DNA from: Colivivens sp963594655 | Lineage (GTDB): Bacteria; Bacteroidota; Bacteroidia; Bacteroidales; Bacteroidaceae | Assembly: GCA_963594655.1 (NCBI GenBank) | Contig: CAVBFD010000005.1 | Coordinates: forward strand, 11,644-75,643 | DNA: 64,000 nt | Direction: 5' to 3' | Shown here: positions 19,282-26,846 of the stretch, piece after piece | Position numbering within the stretch: position 1 is the first letter of the stretch | Layout of the letters: the number at the start of each line of letters is the position of its first letter | Notes under the pieces: model-generated | The model's input: the letters and a program-made list of their open reading frames with translations, nothing else | Told to the model about the DNA's origin: nothing | Database searches by the model: none | Translations under genes and position numbers: made by a program

Positions 19282-20124
19282 TTACTTCAAGTCTGTTATC
19301 GCATAGAAATCCTGGTCTCCATAATCCTGGTTCTCGCCTCCCATACCCCAGATGAAGGTGTAGTTATGGGTCGCCGCGGCGGCGTGGATTGACCACTCGG
19401 GACTCAGCACGGCCTGTTCTCCCTTCATCCAGATGTGGCGTGTCTCGTCGGGTTCTCCCATGAAGTGGCACACGGCCTGTCCTTCAGGTACCTCGAAATA
19501 GAAATAAGCCTCCATGCGGCGGCTGTGGATATGCGCCGGCATCGTGTTCCACACACTTCCCGGTTTCAGTTCCGTCATACCCATCTGCAGTTGGCAACTG
19601 TCGAGGGTCTTCTGCACAATCATACGGTTGATTACACGGTCGTTGCTCTCCTCCAGCGACCCGAGGGCGAGGATGTCGGCTCCAGCCTTGGTTATCTTCT
19701 TGCAAGGGTACTCCTTGTGGGCTGTGGTTGAGTTGATATAGAACTTGGCTGGATGGGCAGCGTCGTCTGACACAAACACCACATCACGGTCGCCCCGTCC
19801 TATGTAGAGGGCCTCCTTGTAGCCGAGGGCGAAACTCTCGTCGCCTACCTTCACCACACCGGGACCGCCGACATTGAAAACGCCGACCTCACGACGGGTC
19901 GTGAAATGGGTGGCCTTCAGTGGGTCGATGGCCTCAAGCACCAACTCCTCCTTGACTGGCATAGCGCCTCCGACAACCATACGGTCGTACATGGAGTATA
20001 CAAGATTCACTTCATCCTCTGAGAACACTTTCTCGATGAGGAAATCACGACGGAGGCGCTTGGTGTCATAGCTCTTGGCGTCTTCCGGATGTGCCGCATA
20101 GCGGATTTCATAATTTGTTTTCAT
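19282..20124 (-). CDS. kduI: 5-dehydro-4-deoxy-D-glucuronate isomerase
   Basis: 280 residues, full length for KduI. Recognisable parts are the N-terminal RYAAHPEDAKSYDT, REVGVFNVGG, and the cupin metal site MPAHIHSRRMEAYFYFE with the later SIHAAA. It converts 5-keto-4-deoxyuronate, the product of pectate or glycosaminoglycan lyases plus unsaturated glucuronyl hydrolase, into 2,5-diketo-3-deoxygluconate. It is the first gene of a kduI-kduD unit with a promoter box at 20157-20164. No lyase is encoded in the window, so the substrate supply must come from elsewhere. Confidence 0.96.
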   Translation of the reverse strand: MKTNYEIRYAAHPEDAKSYDTKRLRRDFLIEKVFSEDEVNLVYSMYDRMVVGGAMPVKEELVLEAIDPLKATHFTTRREVGVFNVGGPGVVKVGDESFALGYKEALYIGRGDRDVVFVSDDAAHPAKFYINSTTAHKEYPCKKITKAGADILALGSLEESNDRVINRMIVQKTLDSCQLQMGMTELKPGSVWNTMPAHIHSRRMEAYFYFEVPEGQAVCHFMGEPDETRHIWMKGEQAVLSPEWSIHAAAATHNYTFIWGMGGENQDYGDQDFYAITDLK

Positions 20125-20156
20125 ATCCTATCTGTATTTATCGTGCATACTTTTGG

Positions 20157-20164
20157 CAAAGATA
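20157..20164 (-). promoter_or_regulatory. -7 promoter box of kduI-kduD
   Basis: On the minus strand TATCTTTG fits TAnnTTTG, 32 bases upstream of the kduI ATG. The -33 element is not clear; the region there is T/A rich. Confidence 0.6.
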
Positions 20165-20291
20165 CTTCTTTTTTTTCGATTAAACGCACGCTGTCAGGCG
20201 TAAAATATATTTTTGCACGATGAGAGTCCCCTCTTTTTCCCTGCAACGGACTCAAACATTTCTCCATTGTCCATGTAGAGTTCATAAAAAT

Positions 20292-20548
20292 GGTTCTTCC
20301 GCTTTTCGAGTTGGTAAGACAGCCCAATGACAACTACTGAATAGCTCTTAGTCTTGATCATCAGTATACCAGTCAGGACATGTGCGCCCCGAAGGGGCAG
20401 CCAGCACCGAGCATCGGGGCAAGCGTAGCGACACCCTGGGCTATGTGCTTACTGGGCTTTCAGCCCGAGGTTTCACTCAGAGTGCCACACGTTGTGAACT
20501 GAATTGTTACGATTACGCTGTCTTAGCAACTCGAAAAGCGGAAGAATC
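20292..20548 (-). repeat. Interspersed inverted-repeat-bounded element, copy B
   Basis: 257 bp, same family as 1114-1368 but inverted. Both ends carry the terminal repeat (GGTTCTTCCGCTTTTC left; GAAAAGCGGAAGAATC right, one base changed). Internal hairpins GCCCC-gaa-GGGGC, CGGGGCAAGCGTAGCGACACCCTGGG and GGGCT-ttc-AGCCC are intact. The right end is two bases from an A6 tract that forms the T-tract of a minus-strand terminator-like hairpin. Confidence 0.9.
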
Positions 20549-20550
20549 AT

Positions 20551-20617
20551 AAAAAAGACCGTCCGAAGTCCCACCGTGGTACGCATCATATATTATAAGG
20601 TGTAAGACGGCCACTGG
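20551..20617 (-). terminator. Possible terminator downstream of the flavodoxin gene
   Basis: On the minus strand GGCCGTC (20611-20617) can pair with GACGGTC (20557-20563, one G-T pair), followed by six Ts (20551-20556). The loop is long (about 47 nt) and includes CACCTTATAATATATG, so support is moderate. Confidence 0.4.
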
Positions 20618-20679
20618 CAGGTTTATCTGTTACTGATCCCGTCAAATTCGTTGTATGCAACCAAATGCAACCGAAATAA

Positions 20680-20711
20680 TTTGGCTGTCAACGTATGAGG
20701 CCGTACCTTTG
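20680..20711 (+). promoter_or_regulatory. Consensus promoter without an obvious gene
   Basis: TTTG (20680-20683), 20 bases, then TACCTTTG (20704-20711): a perfect match to TTTG-N19/21-TAnnTTTG. The only plus-strand frame behind it is 21 codons (20748-20813); after that transcription would run antisense to the flavodoxin gene. Confidence 0.65.
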
Positions 20712-20747
20712 CAGCGGAATTCGAAAGGGTTCCCAAAAGCAACAATT

Positions 20748-20813
20748 ATGAATGGGGGAGGCAAGAACCGCATGGGCTTGCCTCCCATTATTGAATGTCG
20801 GTCAAGACACTAA
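20748..20813 (+). CDS. 21-codon reading frame overlapping a hairpin, possible leader peptide or small RNA
   Basis: ATG at 20748 follows the consensus promoter by 36 bases and the frame ends TAA at 20811-20813 (begins MNGGGKNRMGLPP). The DNA inside forms a stem of GGGAGGCAAG type with CTTGCCTCCC about 11 bases apart, without a T-tract. I do not recognise a product. It may be an attenuator or leader left after gene loss, or a small RNA in which translation is incidental. Confidence 0.25.
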   Translation: MNGGGKNRMGLPPIIECRSRH

Positions 20814-20875
20814 CAGGTCACCCGAGGATATCGCTTTGTACTTGTAACAAGCACAGCAATGTGGCTGTATTGGAG

Positions 20876-21463
20876 TTACTTCAGATACTTCTTTGTCCAG
20901 TTGCTGATTTCTTTATCAGACATACCATTGAGCAGTTTTCCCGCTTCCCATTTCACGTCGGGGTAGGCCTTCTTGAAGACTCTTTCTGAGTTCTCGATTC
21001 CACTGCCACCAGAGGTCATGAACAGCACGACGCGCTTGCCTTTCAACCCATAGGTATCCATGAACGTGTTGATGATGCGTGGCGCACCGTTCCACCAGTT
21101 GGGGAAACCGAGGAAGATGAGGTCGTAGCCATCGAGTGACTCCTTGTTCTTCTTGAAGGCAGGACGCGACTTCGGGTCGTCGTTCTCACGACAGCAGCGG
21201 GATGTCTTGTCGGTCCAGTCGAGGTCGGCGGAGGAATAAGCCTTGGTAGGTTTAATCTCGAATATTTCCCCACCAGTGGCATTGGCTATCGTCTCTGCGG
21301 CATCCTTAGTGGTGCCTGTGGCAGAGAAGTAAGCCACAAGTACCTTGGGTGTTACGGCTGGGTTGGAAACTGCGGCTTCAGACGTGGAAGCCTTCTTGCC
21401 GCATGCCATCAGGGAGGTGGCGGCGGCGACTGATACTGCGATGATTGACATAATTATCTTCAT
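20876..21463 (-). CDS. Flavodoxin-fold lipoprotein
   Basis: 195 residues. The N-terminus has a signal with lipobox-like LMAC, so cleavage would leave Cys21 acylated and the protein membrane-anchored outside the cytoplasm. After a short linker it has a flavodoxin fold: the FMN phosphate loop is YFSATGTTKDAAE (about 45-57), followed by GFPNWWNGAPRIINTF (about 119-134) and a MTSGGSG loop (about 149-155). It probably carries FMN and takes part in extracytoplasmic redox chemistry; the partner is unknown. Promoter box at 21524-21531. The downstream neighbour is the repeat region. Confidence 0.85.
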   Translation of the reverse strand: MKIIMSIIAVSVAAATSLMACGKKASTSEAAVSNPAVTPKVLVAYFSATGTTKDAAETIANATGGEIFEIKPTKAYSSADLDWTDKTSRCCRENDDPKSRPAFKKNKESLDGYDLIFLGFPNWWNGAPRIINTFMDTYGLKGKRVVLFMTSGGSGIENSERVFKKAYPDVKWEAGKLLNGMSDKEISNWTKKYLK

Positions 21464-21523
21464 GATGTAAGTCCGTTTACAATTATCTTATTCCGTAATT
21501 TTTGTCTGTACCTGTTGATGGCG

Positions 21524-21531
21524 CAAAATTA
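21524..21531 (-). promoter_or_regulatory. -7 promoter box of the flavodoxin gene
   Basis: On the minus strand TAATTTTG fits TAnnTTTG, 60 bases upstream of the ATG at 21463. The nearest upstream TTTG is only 12 bases away, closer than usual. Confidence 0.5.
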
Positions 21532-21630
21532 CGACCTTTCTCCCAAAGCCGTTGTAGATATATTGCTGACAGAATTACACAAATTACGGCAAACGCAGTA
21601 TATTGCCACAGTGGACACTCTCTGGGTGTG

Positions 21631-22428
21631 CTATCCAAGACAGATTTGTTCCAAATCATCTGGTACGATTATCTTACCACTGAAGTTCTCAGCCGCTTCC
21701 TTGGTGTAGGTCTCCCGACGAGTGTCTAGTGTTTTCTCTTCTGTATGATAGAGTACAAGATTCTTCACGCCAAGTTCTGCCGCCAACTTGCCGGCATCGA
21801 GGGCTGTACTGTGGCTTTTCTCGTAGGGCTTGAAGACATCGCGGTCTGCATACAGGCAGAAGGCCTCGCACATCATCCAGTCGGCATTTTCAACGTATGG
21901 GCGATTGAGAGGATTGTATGGCTCGTCGCCAAGGCACGCCAGAACTGTATGGTTGGGTAATTCCGCCCGAAATCCGAACTGCTTTTCCTTGGTGGAATGG
22001 ATGTCGAAGCATGTTAACTTCATGTCACCCACTTCGAAGGATTCGCCGTCCTTCAACTCATGAAACTCGACACGATCCACTACTTTTGCCAACTGCTTCT
22101 TGGCAAGAATCATGTCAATGATGGTCTTTACGACGAGGAGAACCTTGTCGTGGCTATATACATGGAGCTTGCCTTCTTATCCTTTGCATTGGGCCACCAT
22201 GCGAATTATCCAAACGACACCCAGTACATGGTCGGTATGGGCATGGGTAACGTAGAGGTGATGGATGTCGGCGATGGGTATCCCAACCTTTTCCAATTGT
22301 CCCAATATGCCGTTTCCACCACCAGCATCGACAAGCAGACGAGTCGTGGAAGTCTCCAGTACAAAACAAGTGTTATAGCACCGGGTAACCGTAGCGTTGC
22401 CTGTGCCAAGCATCGTCATCTTATTCAT
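21631..22428 (-). pseudogene. Metallo-beta-lactamase-fold hydrolase (RNase Z-like) interrupted by one stop codon
   Basis: Both halves read in one frame and would give about 265 residues, the usual size of these proteins. The N-terminal half has GTGNATVTRCYNTCFVL and the metal motif THAHTDHVLG; after QCKG comes TAA at 22177-22179; reading on gives EGKLHVYSHDKV and the C-terminal half with FDIHSTKEKQFGF, CGDEPYN, HEAF-like CEAFCLYADRD, KSHSTALDAG and YHTE. Only a single base change is needed to restore the frame. It is either a recent nonsense mutation, a sequencing error, or rare read-through. A restart at the internal ATG (22113) would lack the metal motif. Function before damage: probably a metal-dependent phosphodiesterase of unknown substrate. 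Confidence 0.8.
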
Positions 22429-22442
22429 CGTTTTAGAGTCCT

Positions 22443-22476
22443 CAAAAAAATCTGGGCGGTAAATCGCCGCCCAGAT
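22443..22476 (-). terminator. Rho-independent terminator of the korA-korB operon
   Basis: A 10-bp perfect stem (ATCTGGGCGG at 22450-22459 with CCGCCCAGAT at 22467-22476) is followed on the minus strand by seven Ts. It lies 24 bp after the korB stop. Confidence 0.9.
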
Positions 22477-22500
22477 GTATGAATCGATATGCTGTATGTC

Positions 22501-23505
22501 TTACTTCACTTCCCAGATGTCGTTGGTTTCGAGCAGCTCTGCGAAGTTATGGTACTTCTTTGCCGCCTTCACCTCCTCAATCTGTTTGGTCACACCCTCG
22601 TCGTATGTCGGGGCTGCCACGTCACGGATGACACCGAGGGCTACAGGGAAGCCGTCGTTGTTGCCCATGAGGGCGAGCTTGAGCTGCAGGGTGTTGTCCT
22701 CGCAGTGGGCATCGTGGACGAGTATGTCGTCTATGGTGACACCATCCTTACCTATCTCTGCGATTTTCAGTCCGAAACCCTCCTGTACCAGTCCGTATTC
22801 GTTGTTCTCACCGAACACCAGCGGTTTGCTGTGTTCCACATAGATGGCGTTCTTGGCGCGTGTCTCCTTGGTGTATACCGAGTCGTGCGTTCCGTTGTTG
22901 AAGATGACGCAGTTCTGGAGAATCTCACACACGCTGGCTCCCTGGTGGTTGTATGCTGCCTTGAGAATCTCTACCGTTCCTGCGGCATCGGTAGCCACGG
23001 CACGGGCGAAGAAATGTCCGCGCGCGCCAAAGCAGAGCTCCGCCGGACGGAACGGGTCCTCTACAGTACCGTAAGGACTGGACTTGCTCACGAAGCCTCG
23101 TGGACTTGTAGGACTGTACTGTCCCTTGGTCAGACCATAGATACGGTTGTTGAGGAGTATCATGTTGAGGTTGATGTTACGGCGGTTGGCGTGGATGAAG
23201 TGGTTTCCGCCGATGGCGAGTCCGTCACCGTCACCGCTCACCTGCCATACCGTGAGGTTCGGGTTCGCTACCTTGCATCCTGTAGCGATGGCAGCCGCGC
23301 GTCCGTGTATGGTGTTCATGCCGTAGGTAGCCATGTAATGCGGCAGACGGCTGGAGCAACCGATACCGGAGATGACCGCAATGTCATTCGGAGCGACACC
23401 TATCTCCGCCATAGCCTTATGGAGTGATGCGAGGAAGAAATGGTCGCCACATCCAGGACACCATCTTGGCTGTCCTTTCTTATAGTTTACTGCTGTATAT
23501 GCCAT
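22501..23505 (-). CDS. korB: 2-oxoacid:ferredoxin oxidoreductase, beta subunit
   Basis: 334 residues. It shows WCPGCGD at the N-terminus, GIGCSSRLPHYM and the thiamine diphosphate motif GDGDGLAIGGNH...NLNMILLNN. With the alpha subunit encoded just upstream it forms the enzyme that makes 2-oxoglutarate or another 2-oxoacid interchangeable with its CoA ester, using ferredoxin. In anaerobic Bacteroidales it works in the reductive or oxidative branch of the citrate cycle. It is 17 bp downstream of korA, in one operon, with a terminator at 22443-22476. Substrate (2-oxoglutarate versus another 2-oxoacid) is inferred from subunit architecture. Confidence 0.93.
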   Translation of the reverse strand: MAYTAVNYKKGQPRWCPGCGDHFFLASLHKAMAEIGVAPNDIAVISGIGCSSRLPHYMATYGMNTIHGRAAAIATGCKVANPNLTVWQVSGDGDGLAIGGNHFIHANRRNINLNMILLNNRIYGLTKGQYSPTSPRGFVSKSSPYGTVEDPFRPAELCFGARGHFFARAVATDAAGTVEILKAAYNHQGASVCEILQNCVIFNNGTHDSVYTKETRAKNAIYVEHSKPLVFGENNEYGLVQEGFGLKIAEIGKDGVTIDDILVHDAHCEDNTLQLKLALMGNNDGFPVALGVIRDVAAPTYDEGVTKQIEEVKAAKKYHNFAELLETNDIWEVK

Positions 23506-23522
23506 AATGATTGTCCTTTCTG

Positions 23523-25373
23523 TTATTTGTTGATGATATTACTGAATGTCTCCACGAGTTCAGCCACGACGAACGGCTGTCCCTTCACCTGGTTGAACTG
23601 ATACGGCACGAAGTTGTCCACCTTCATGCGGAGCCATCCCGCCAGTTGTCCCATGTTCTGTTCCGCTACGACCACCTTCTTGTATCTCTTCAGTACCTCT
23701 GCGGTGTTTGCCGGCAGTGGGTTGATGTACTTGAAGTGTGCGAGCGCAACCTTCTTGCCGGCCTTGCGCATCTCGTCCATGGCGGCGTGGAGATGACCGT
23801 AAGTGCCGCCGAAGCCCACGATGAGCAGGTCGGCGTCGTCCTTGTCACCTGCCACCTCAAGGTCGGGTACTGCAATCTTGTCAATCTTCTCCTGACGCAG
23901 ACGGGTCATGAGGTCATGGTTTTCCGGGTCGGTGGATATGGCGCCGGTCTTACTGTCTTTCTCCAGTCCTCCGAGGATATGCTCGAACCCTTCACGGCCG
24001 GGCACAGCCCAGTAGCGCACCTGAGTCTTCTCGTCACGCATATATGGTGTCCACTTGCCCTTCAGTTCTTCCGGCACGTATGGAGGATTGATGGCTGGAT
24101 AGTCAGCCAGATTAGGCAACTTGAACGCGCCCGATCCGTTCGCCACGTAAGCGTCTGTCATGAGGATTACCGGGGTCATGTGTTCAAGCGCGATTTTACA
24201 TGCCGCATAAGCAGCGTCGAAGCAGTCGGTAGGGCTTGTGGCTGCGATGACCGGCATCGGACTCTCGCCGTTACGGCCGAAGAGACACTGCAGCAGGTCG
24301 GTCTGCTCCGACTTGGTGGGGAGACCTGTGGCCGGACCGCCACGCTGCACGTCGATGACCACCAACGGCAGTTCCATGATGACCGCCAGGTTCATCGCCT
24401 CGCTCTTGAGGCAGACACCAGGACCGGATGTGGATGTGGCTGCCAACGCTCCCGCGAAGGACGCTCCCACTGCGGACGCGCATCCTGCAATCTCGTCCTC
24501 ACACTGAACGGTAGTCACGCCCAGTGACTTGTGCTTTGACAGTTCATGCAGTATGTCGGTAGCCGGAGTGATAGGGTAGGAACCCAGATAGAGTTTGAGT
24601 CCCGCCTTCTCGGCAGCCGCGATGAGTCCGTATGCGGTGGCCTTGTTGCCGGTGATGTCCATGTACCGTCCCGGAGTCTTCTCCTTAGTCTCTATCCTGT
24701 AGACGTTGGCTACGGAACTGTGGGTGTTGTGGCCGTAGTCGTATCCTGCCTGGATAACCTTAATGTTGGCCTCAGCCACACCGGCTTTCTTCGCGAACTT
24801 CTCCTTGAGGAAGTTGAAAGCCACGTCAAGGTCACGGTCGAACAACCAGCATACCAGTCCGAGGGCGAACATGTTACGGCACTTCAGCATGGCCTTCGCG
24901 TCCATGCCGGAGTCGGCGAGACAGTCCTTCACCATCTGTGTGATAGGACAGGCGATAACCCTGTCGGGGTCTATGCCCATCTCTCCGAGGTAGTCGCCCG
25001 TCTTGAACGCCGCCTTCTCCAGGTCGCGCTGACCGAAGGAGTCGGTGTCGATGATGATGGCCGCGCCCGGCTTGGCATAGCGGTACTGTGTCTTCAGGGC
25101 CGCCGCGTTCATCGCCACAAGCACGTCGCACTTGTCGCCCGGGGTGTAGACCTTACCTGCTCCGATGTGTACCTGAAAACCGGATACACCGGTGAGTGAC
25201 CCTTGCGGGGCGCGAATGTCCGCTGGATAATCAGGGAATGTACTGATACTGTTACCTACAGTGGCGGACACTGTAGAGAAGATGTTTCCGGCGAGTTGCA
25301 TACCGTCGCCTGAGTCGCCTGAGAACCGGACAACCACGCTGTCCAATTCCTTTATTTCCAATTCGTCTGACAT
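23523..25373 (-). CDS. korA: 2-oxoacid:ferredoxin oxidoreductase, fused gamma-alpha subunit
   Basis: 616 residues. The gamma domain comes first (VRFSGDSGDGMQLAGN, YPADIRAPQGSL) to about residue 190, followed by the alpha pyrimidine-binding domain (YPITPATDILHELSKH, TTVQCEDEIAGCASAVGASFAGA, TSTSGPGVCLKSEA, QRGGPATGLPTKSEQTDLL) and a transketolase C-terminal domain ending at VAELVETFSNIINK. The gamma-alpha fusion with a separate beta subunit is the form common in Bacteroidetes KorAB. It is first in the operon with a full consensus promoter at 25462-25493 and an about 80-base leader. Confidence 0.93.
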   Translation of the reverse strand: MSDELEIKELDSVVVRFSGDSGDGMQLAGNIFSTVSATVGNSISTFPDYPADIRAPQGSLTGVSGFQVHIGAGKVYTPGDKCDVLVAMNAAALKTQYRYAKPGAAIIIDTDSFGQRDLEKAAFKTGDYLGEMGIDPDRVIACPITQMVKDCLADSGMDAKAMLKCRNMFALGLVCWLFDRDLDVAFNFLKEKFAKKAGVAEANIKVIQAGYDYGHNTHSSVANVYRIETKEKTPGRYMDITGNKATAYGLIAAAEKAGLKLYLGSYPITPATDILHELSKHKSLGVTTVQCEDEIAGCASAVGASFAGALAATSTSGPGVCLKSEAMNLAVIMELPLVVIDVQRGGPATGLPTKSEQTDLLQCLFGRNGESPMPVIAATSPTDCFDAAYAACKIALEHMTPVILMTDAYVANGSGAFKLPNLADYPAINPPYVPEELKGKWTPYMRDEKTQVRYWAVPGREGFEHILGGLEKDSKTGAISTDPENHDLMTRLRQEKIDKIAVPDLEVAGDKDDADLLIVGFGGTYGHLHAAMDEMRKAGKKVALAHFKYINPLPANTAEVLKRYKKVVVAEQNMGQLAGWLRMKVDNFVPYQFNQVKGQPFVVAELVETFSNIINK

Positions 25374-25461
25374 AAAAACTTTATATAGTTCATTTTACAC
25401 TTAGTCATGAGAGAACAGATGCCGTTGCCGGCCCTGTTGCATAATGCATGAATATCCATTG

Positions 25462-25493
25462 CAAAATTAGACAAAGTTCATTTCATGACCAAA
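25462..25493 (-). promoter_or_regulatory. Consensus promoter of korA-korB
   Basis: On the minus strand TTTG (25490-25493), 20 bases, then TAATTTTG (25462-25469). Both elements match the Bacteroidetes consensus. Two copies of TTGCATAATG lie at 25437-25446 and 25549-25558, one on each side. Confidence 0.75.
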
Positions 25494-25605
25494 CAAATCA
25501 GCAAGTAAAAACGACACGGAACGCATAAAAGACAACGCCCGTCAATTATTGCATAATGAAACTGCCAGCGGCGGTACTTTCGGGGTGATGCCGTGTGCCG
25601 GATAC

Positions 25606-25637
25606 AGAAAAAGGACCTTGGCTTTCGCCTCGGTCCT
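25606..25637 (-). terminator. Terminator of the sigma factor operon
   Basis: Read on the minus strand: AAGGACC, an internal GA/AA loop, GGC-GAAA-GCC, then GGTCCTT followed by Ts. The GAAA tetraloop hairpin lies about 130 bases beyond the last gene, leaving a long 3' untranslated region. Confidence 0.7.
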
Positions 25638-25767
25638 TATTCCAAAAGTAACGTGTACTTTCTGATGTTTTTGAGAGAATTGAAACTTCACAGCTTCATT
25701 CGTAATTAGGTTTTAGTTAAAGCATATAAAAGAAATGATTGTTATTTTCCGTTCGTTTGTCATACAG

Positions 25768-26277
25768 TCACTCGTAGGTCACCTCTTCCTGTCCAACCGC
25801 CGATGAATGCTGCCCGAGCGAGTCGGTCTTCGCCATCGCGTCCGACCTGTTCTTGTCGATGATCTTTATCTTGGCGGTTATGTCCTCCTTCCGAGTGTAG
25901 GTGTCACCGGCGGTGACCGCCTCAGCACCTGCGGAGTTGGTCTGCATGGTTCTCTCCGAGATGTTGCCTATCGTGATGGCCACAGCTATCAGGGCTGCTG
26001 CCTTCAACAGCGGTGCGAACCGTGTGGACAGCTTGATACGCTTTGCCTTCACCTTCGTCTCGCTGTCGAGAAGGGCTGACATGCGCGCGTCGAAGTCCTT
26101 GTCGAGGCAAACGTCCTTCTCTTCCGTCTCGTAACGGAACAACGGCGCATACTGCCTCATGTCCTCCGGGATGTCTGGCTGGCTGAAGAACGATCGCAGT
26201 ATCTGCTCCTCCTCCAATGTAGTCCTGCCCTCCCAGTAACGGTCCAACAACTGCTCTATGTATTGATAGTTCATCAT
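25768..26277 (-). CDS. Small single-pass membrane protein paired with ECF sigma factor, probable anti-sigma role
   Basis: 169 residues. The N-terminal 90 residues are acidic and helical (IEQLLDRYWEGRTTLEEEQILRSFF is the typical opening of Bacteroidales proteins encoded beside ECF sigma factors; shown here as a region, residues 6-31). A membrane segment lies at about 88-106 (APLLKAAALIAVAITIG), leaving a short polar C-terminal tail outside. The start is 3 bases after the sigma factor stop. Position and topology suggest it holds the sigma factor at the membrane, but no zinc motif of classical anti-sigma factors is visible, so this is an inference. Two adjacent ATGs (26277, 26274) are equally possible starts. 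Confidence 0.65.
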   Translation of the reverse strand: MMNYQYIEQLLDRYWEGRTTLEEEQILRSFFSQPDIPEDMRQYAPLFRYETEEKDVCLDKDFDARMSALLDSETKVKAKRIKLSTRFAPLLKAAALIAVAITIGNISERTMQTNSAGAEAVTAGDTYTRKEDITAKIKIIDKNRSDAMAKTDSLGQHSSAVGQEEVTYE

Positions 26278-26280
26278 TTT

Positions 26281-26787
26281 CTACTTCTTGTCCTGTTTGA
26301 GAAACCTGTCTTTTATTGTCTGTCTGGCTCTGAAGATGTTGACCTTGACATCCGCTACGGTGATGTCCATGATGTCGGCGATCTCCTGATAGCTTTTCCC
26401 CTCGATGTCTCGCAGTTGCACCGCAACCCGCTGCTTCTCCGGGAGTGACCCGATAATCCTGCTTACCGAATCGTACTGCTGCTGTCTTATCAGCCGGCTG
26501 TCCTGAGCCTGAGAGGTGTCCGCCAGGTCGTGGACTGTCTCATCGAGTGATATGTTGCGTCTCTCCTTCTTTTCCACCCTGTCGAGTGCGAGGTTGCGGC
26601 AGACCCTCATCGAGAACGACTCGATGTTGTGGATGTCCCGCCATCCGTCCCTCGTGTCCCATACCTTCACCAGCGTGTCCTGAACGATGTCTTCCGCCTC
26701 CTGTCTGTTGAGACATATCCTTAGGGCGAGCCTGAACAGCTTGTCTTTCAGAGGATACACATCGTTGGTGAAGCTGATTTCTTTCAT
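26281..26787 (-). CDS. ECF-type RNA polymerase sigma factor
   Basis: 168 residues. Region 2 is at about 10-75 (LFRLALRICLNRQEAEDIVQDTLVKVW has the usual EDIVQDT core), and region 4 at about 105-160 (LPEKQRVAVQLRDIEGKSYQEIA, then the DVKVNIFRAR recognition helix). It directs RNA polymerase to a small regulon; which signal is involved cannot be read. It is co-transcribed with a membrane protein immediately downstream. A weak promoter box TAACTTTA lies on the minus strand at 26818-26825. argB ends 59 bases upstream on the same strand. Confidence 0.92.
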   Translation of the reverse strand: MKEISFTNDVYPLKDKLFRLALRICLNRQEAEDIVQDTLVKVWDTRDGWRDIHNIESFSMRVCRNLALDRVEKKERRNISLDETVHDLADTSQAQDSRLIRQQQYDSVSRIIGSLPEKQRVAVQLRDIEGKSYQEIADIMDITVADVKVNIFRARQTIKDRFLKQDKK

Positions 26788-26846
26788 CTCTCTACAGTTA
26801 AGACGGACGAGTTACGGTAAAGTTACAACGCGGATGCCATTTTTTT

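Larger units (their letters stand above)
20125..20875. other. 751-bp intergenic region: repeat copy B, a terminator and an orphan promoter
   Basis: Contains the kduI promoter (20157-20164), repeat copy B (20292-20548), a minus-strand terminator-like hairpin (20551-20617) and a plus-strand consensus promoter with a 21-codon frame (20680-20813). The longer minus-strand frame at 20121-20333 runs into the repeat and overlaps the promoter, so I do not call it a gene. Confidence 0.7.
25374..25767. other. 394-bp intergenic region between kor operon and sigma operon
   Basis: Holds the kor promoter (25462-25493), two TTGCATAATG repeats and a minus-strand terminator (25606-25637). From 25638 to 25767 I see only AT-rich sequence without a gene. 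Confidence 0.7.

Noticed and set aside
20121..20333. 70-codon minus-strand frame upstream of kduI
   Set aside because: Overlaps the kduI promoter and the repeat end; no family features.
22177..22179. Recoded stop (selenocysteine or pyrrolysine) in the metallo-hydrolase
   Set aside because: The codon is TAA, which neither system uses, and no supporting element is visible.
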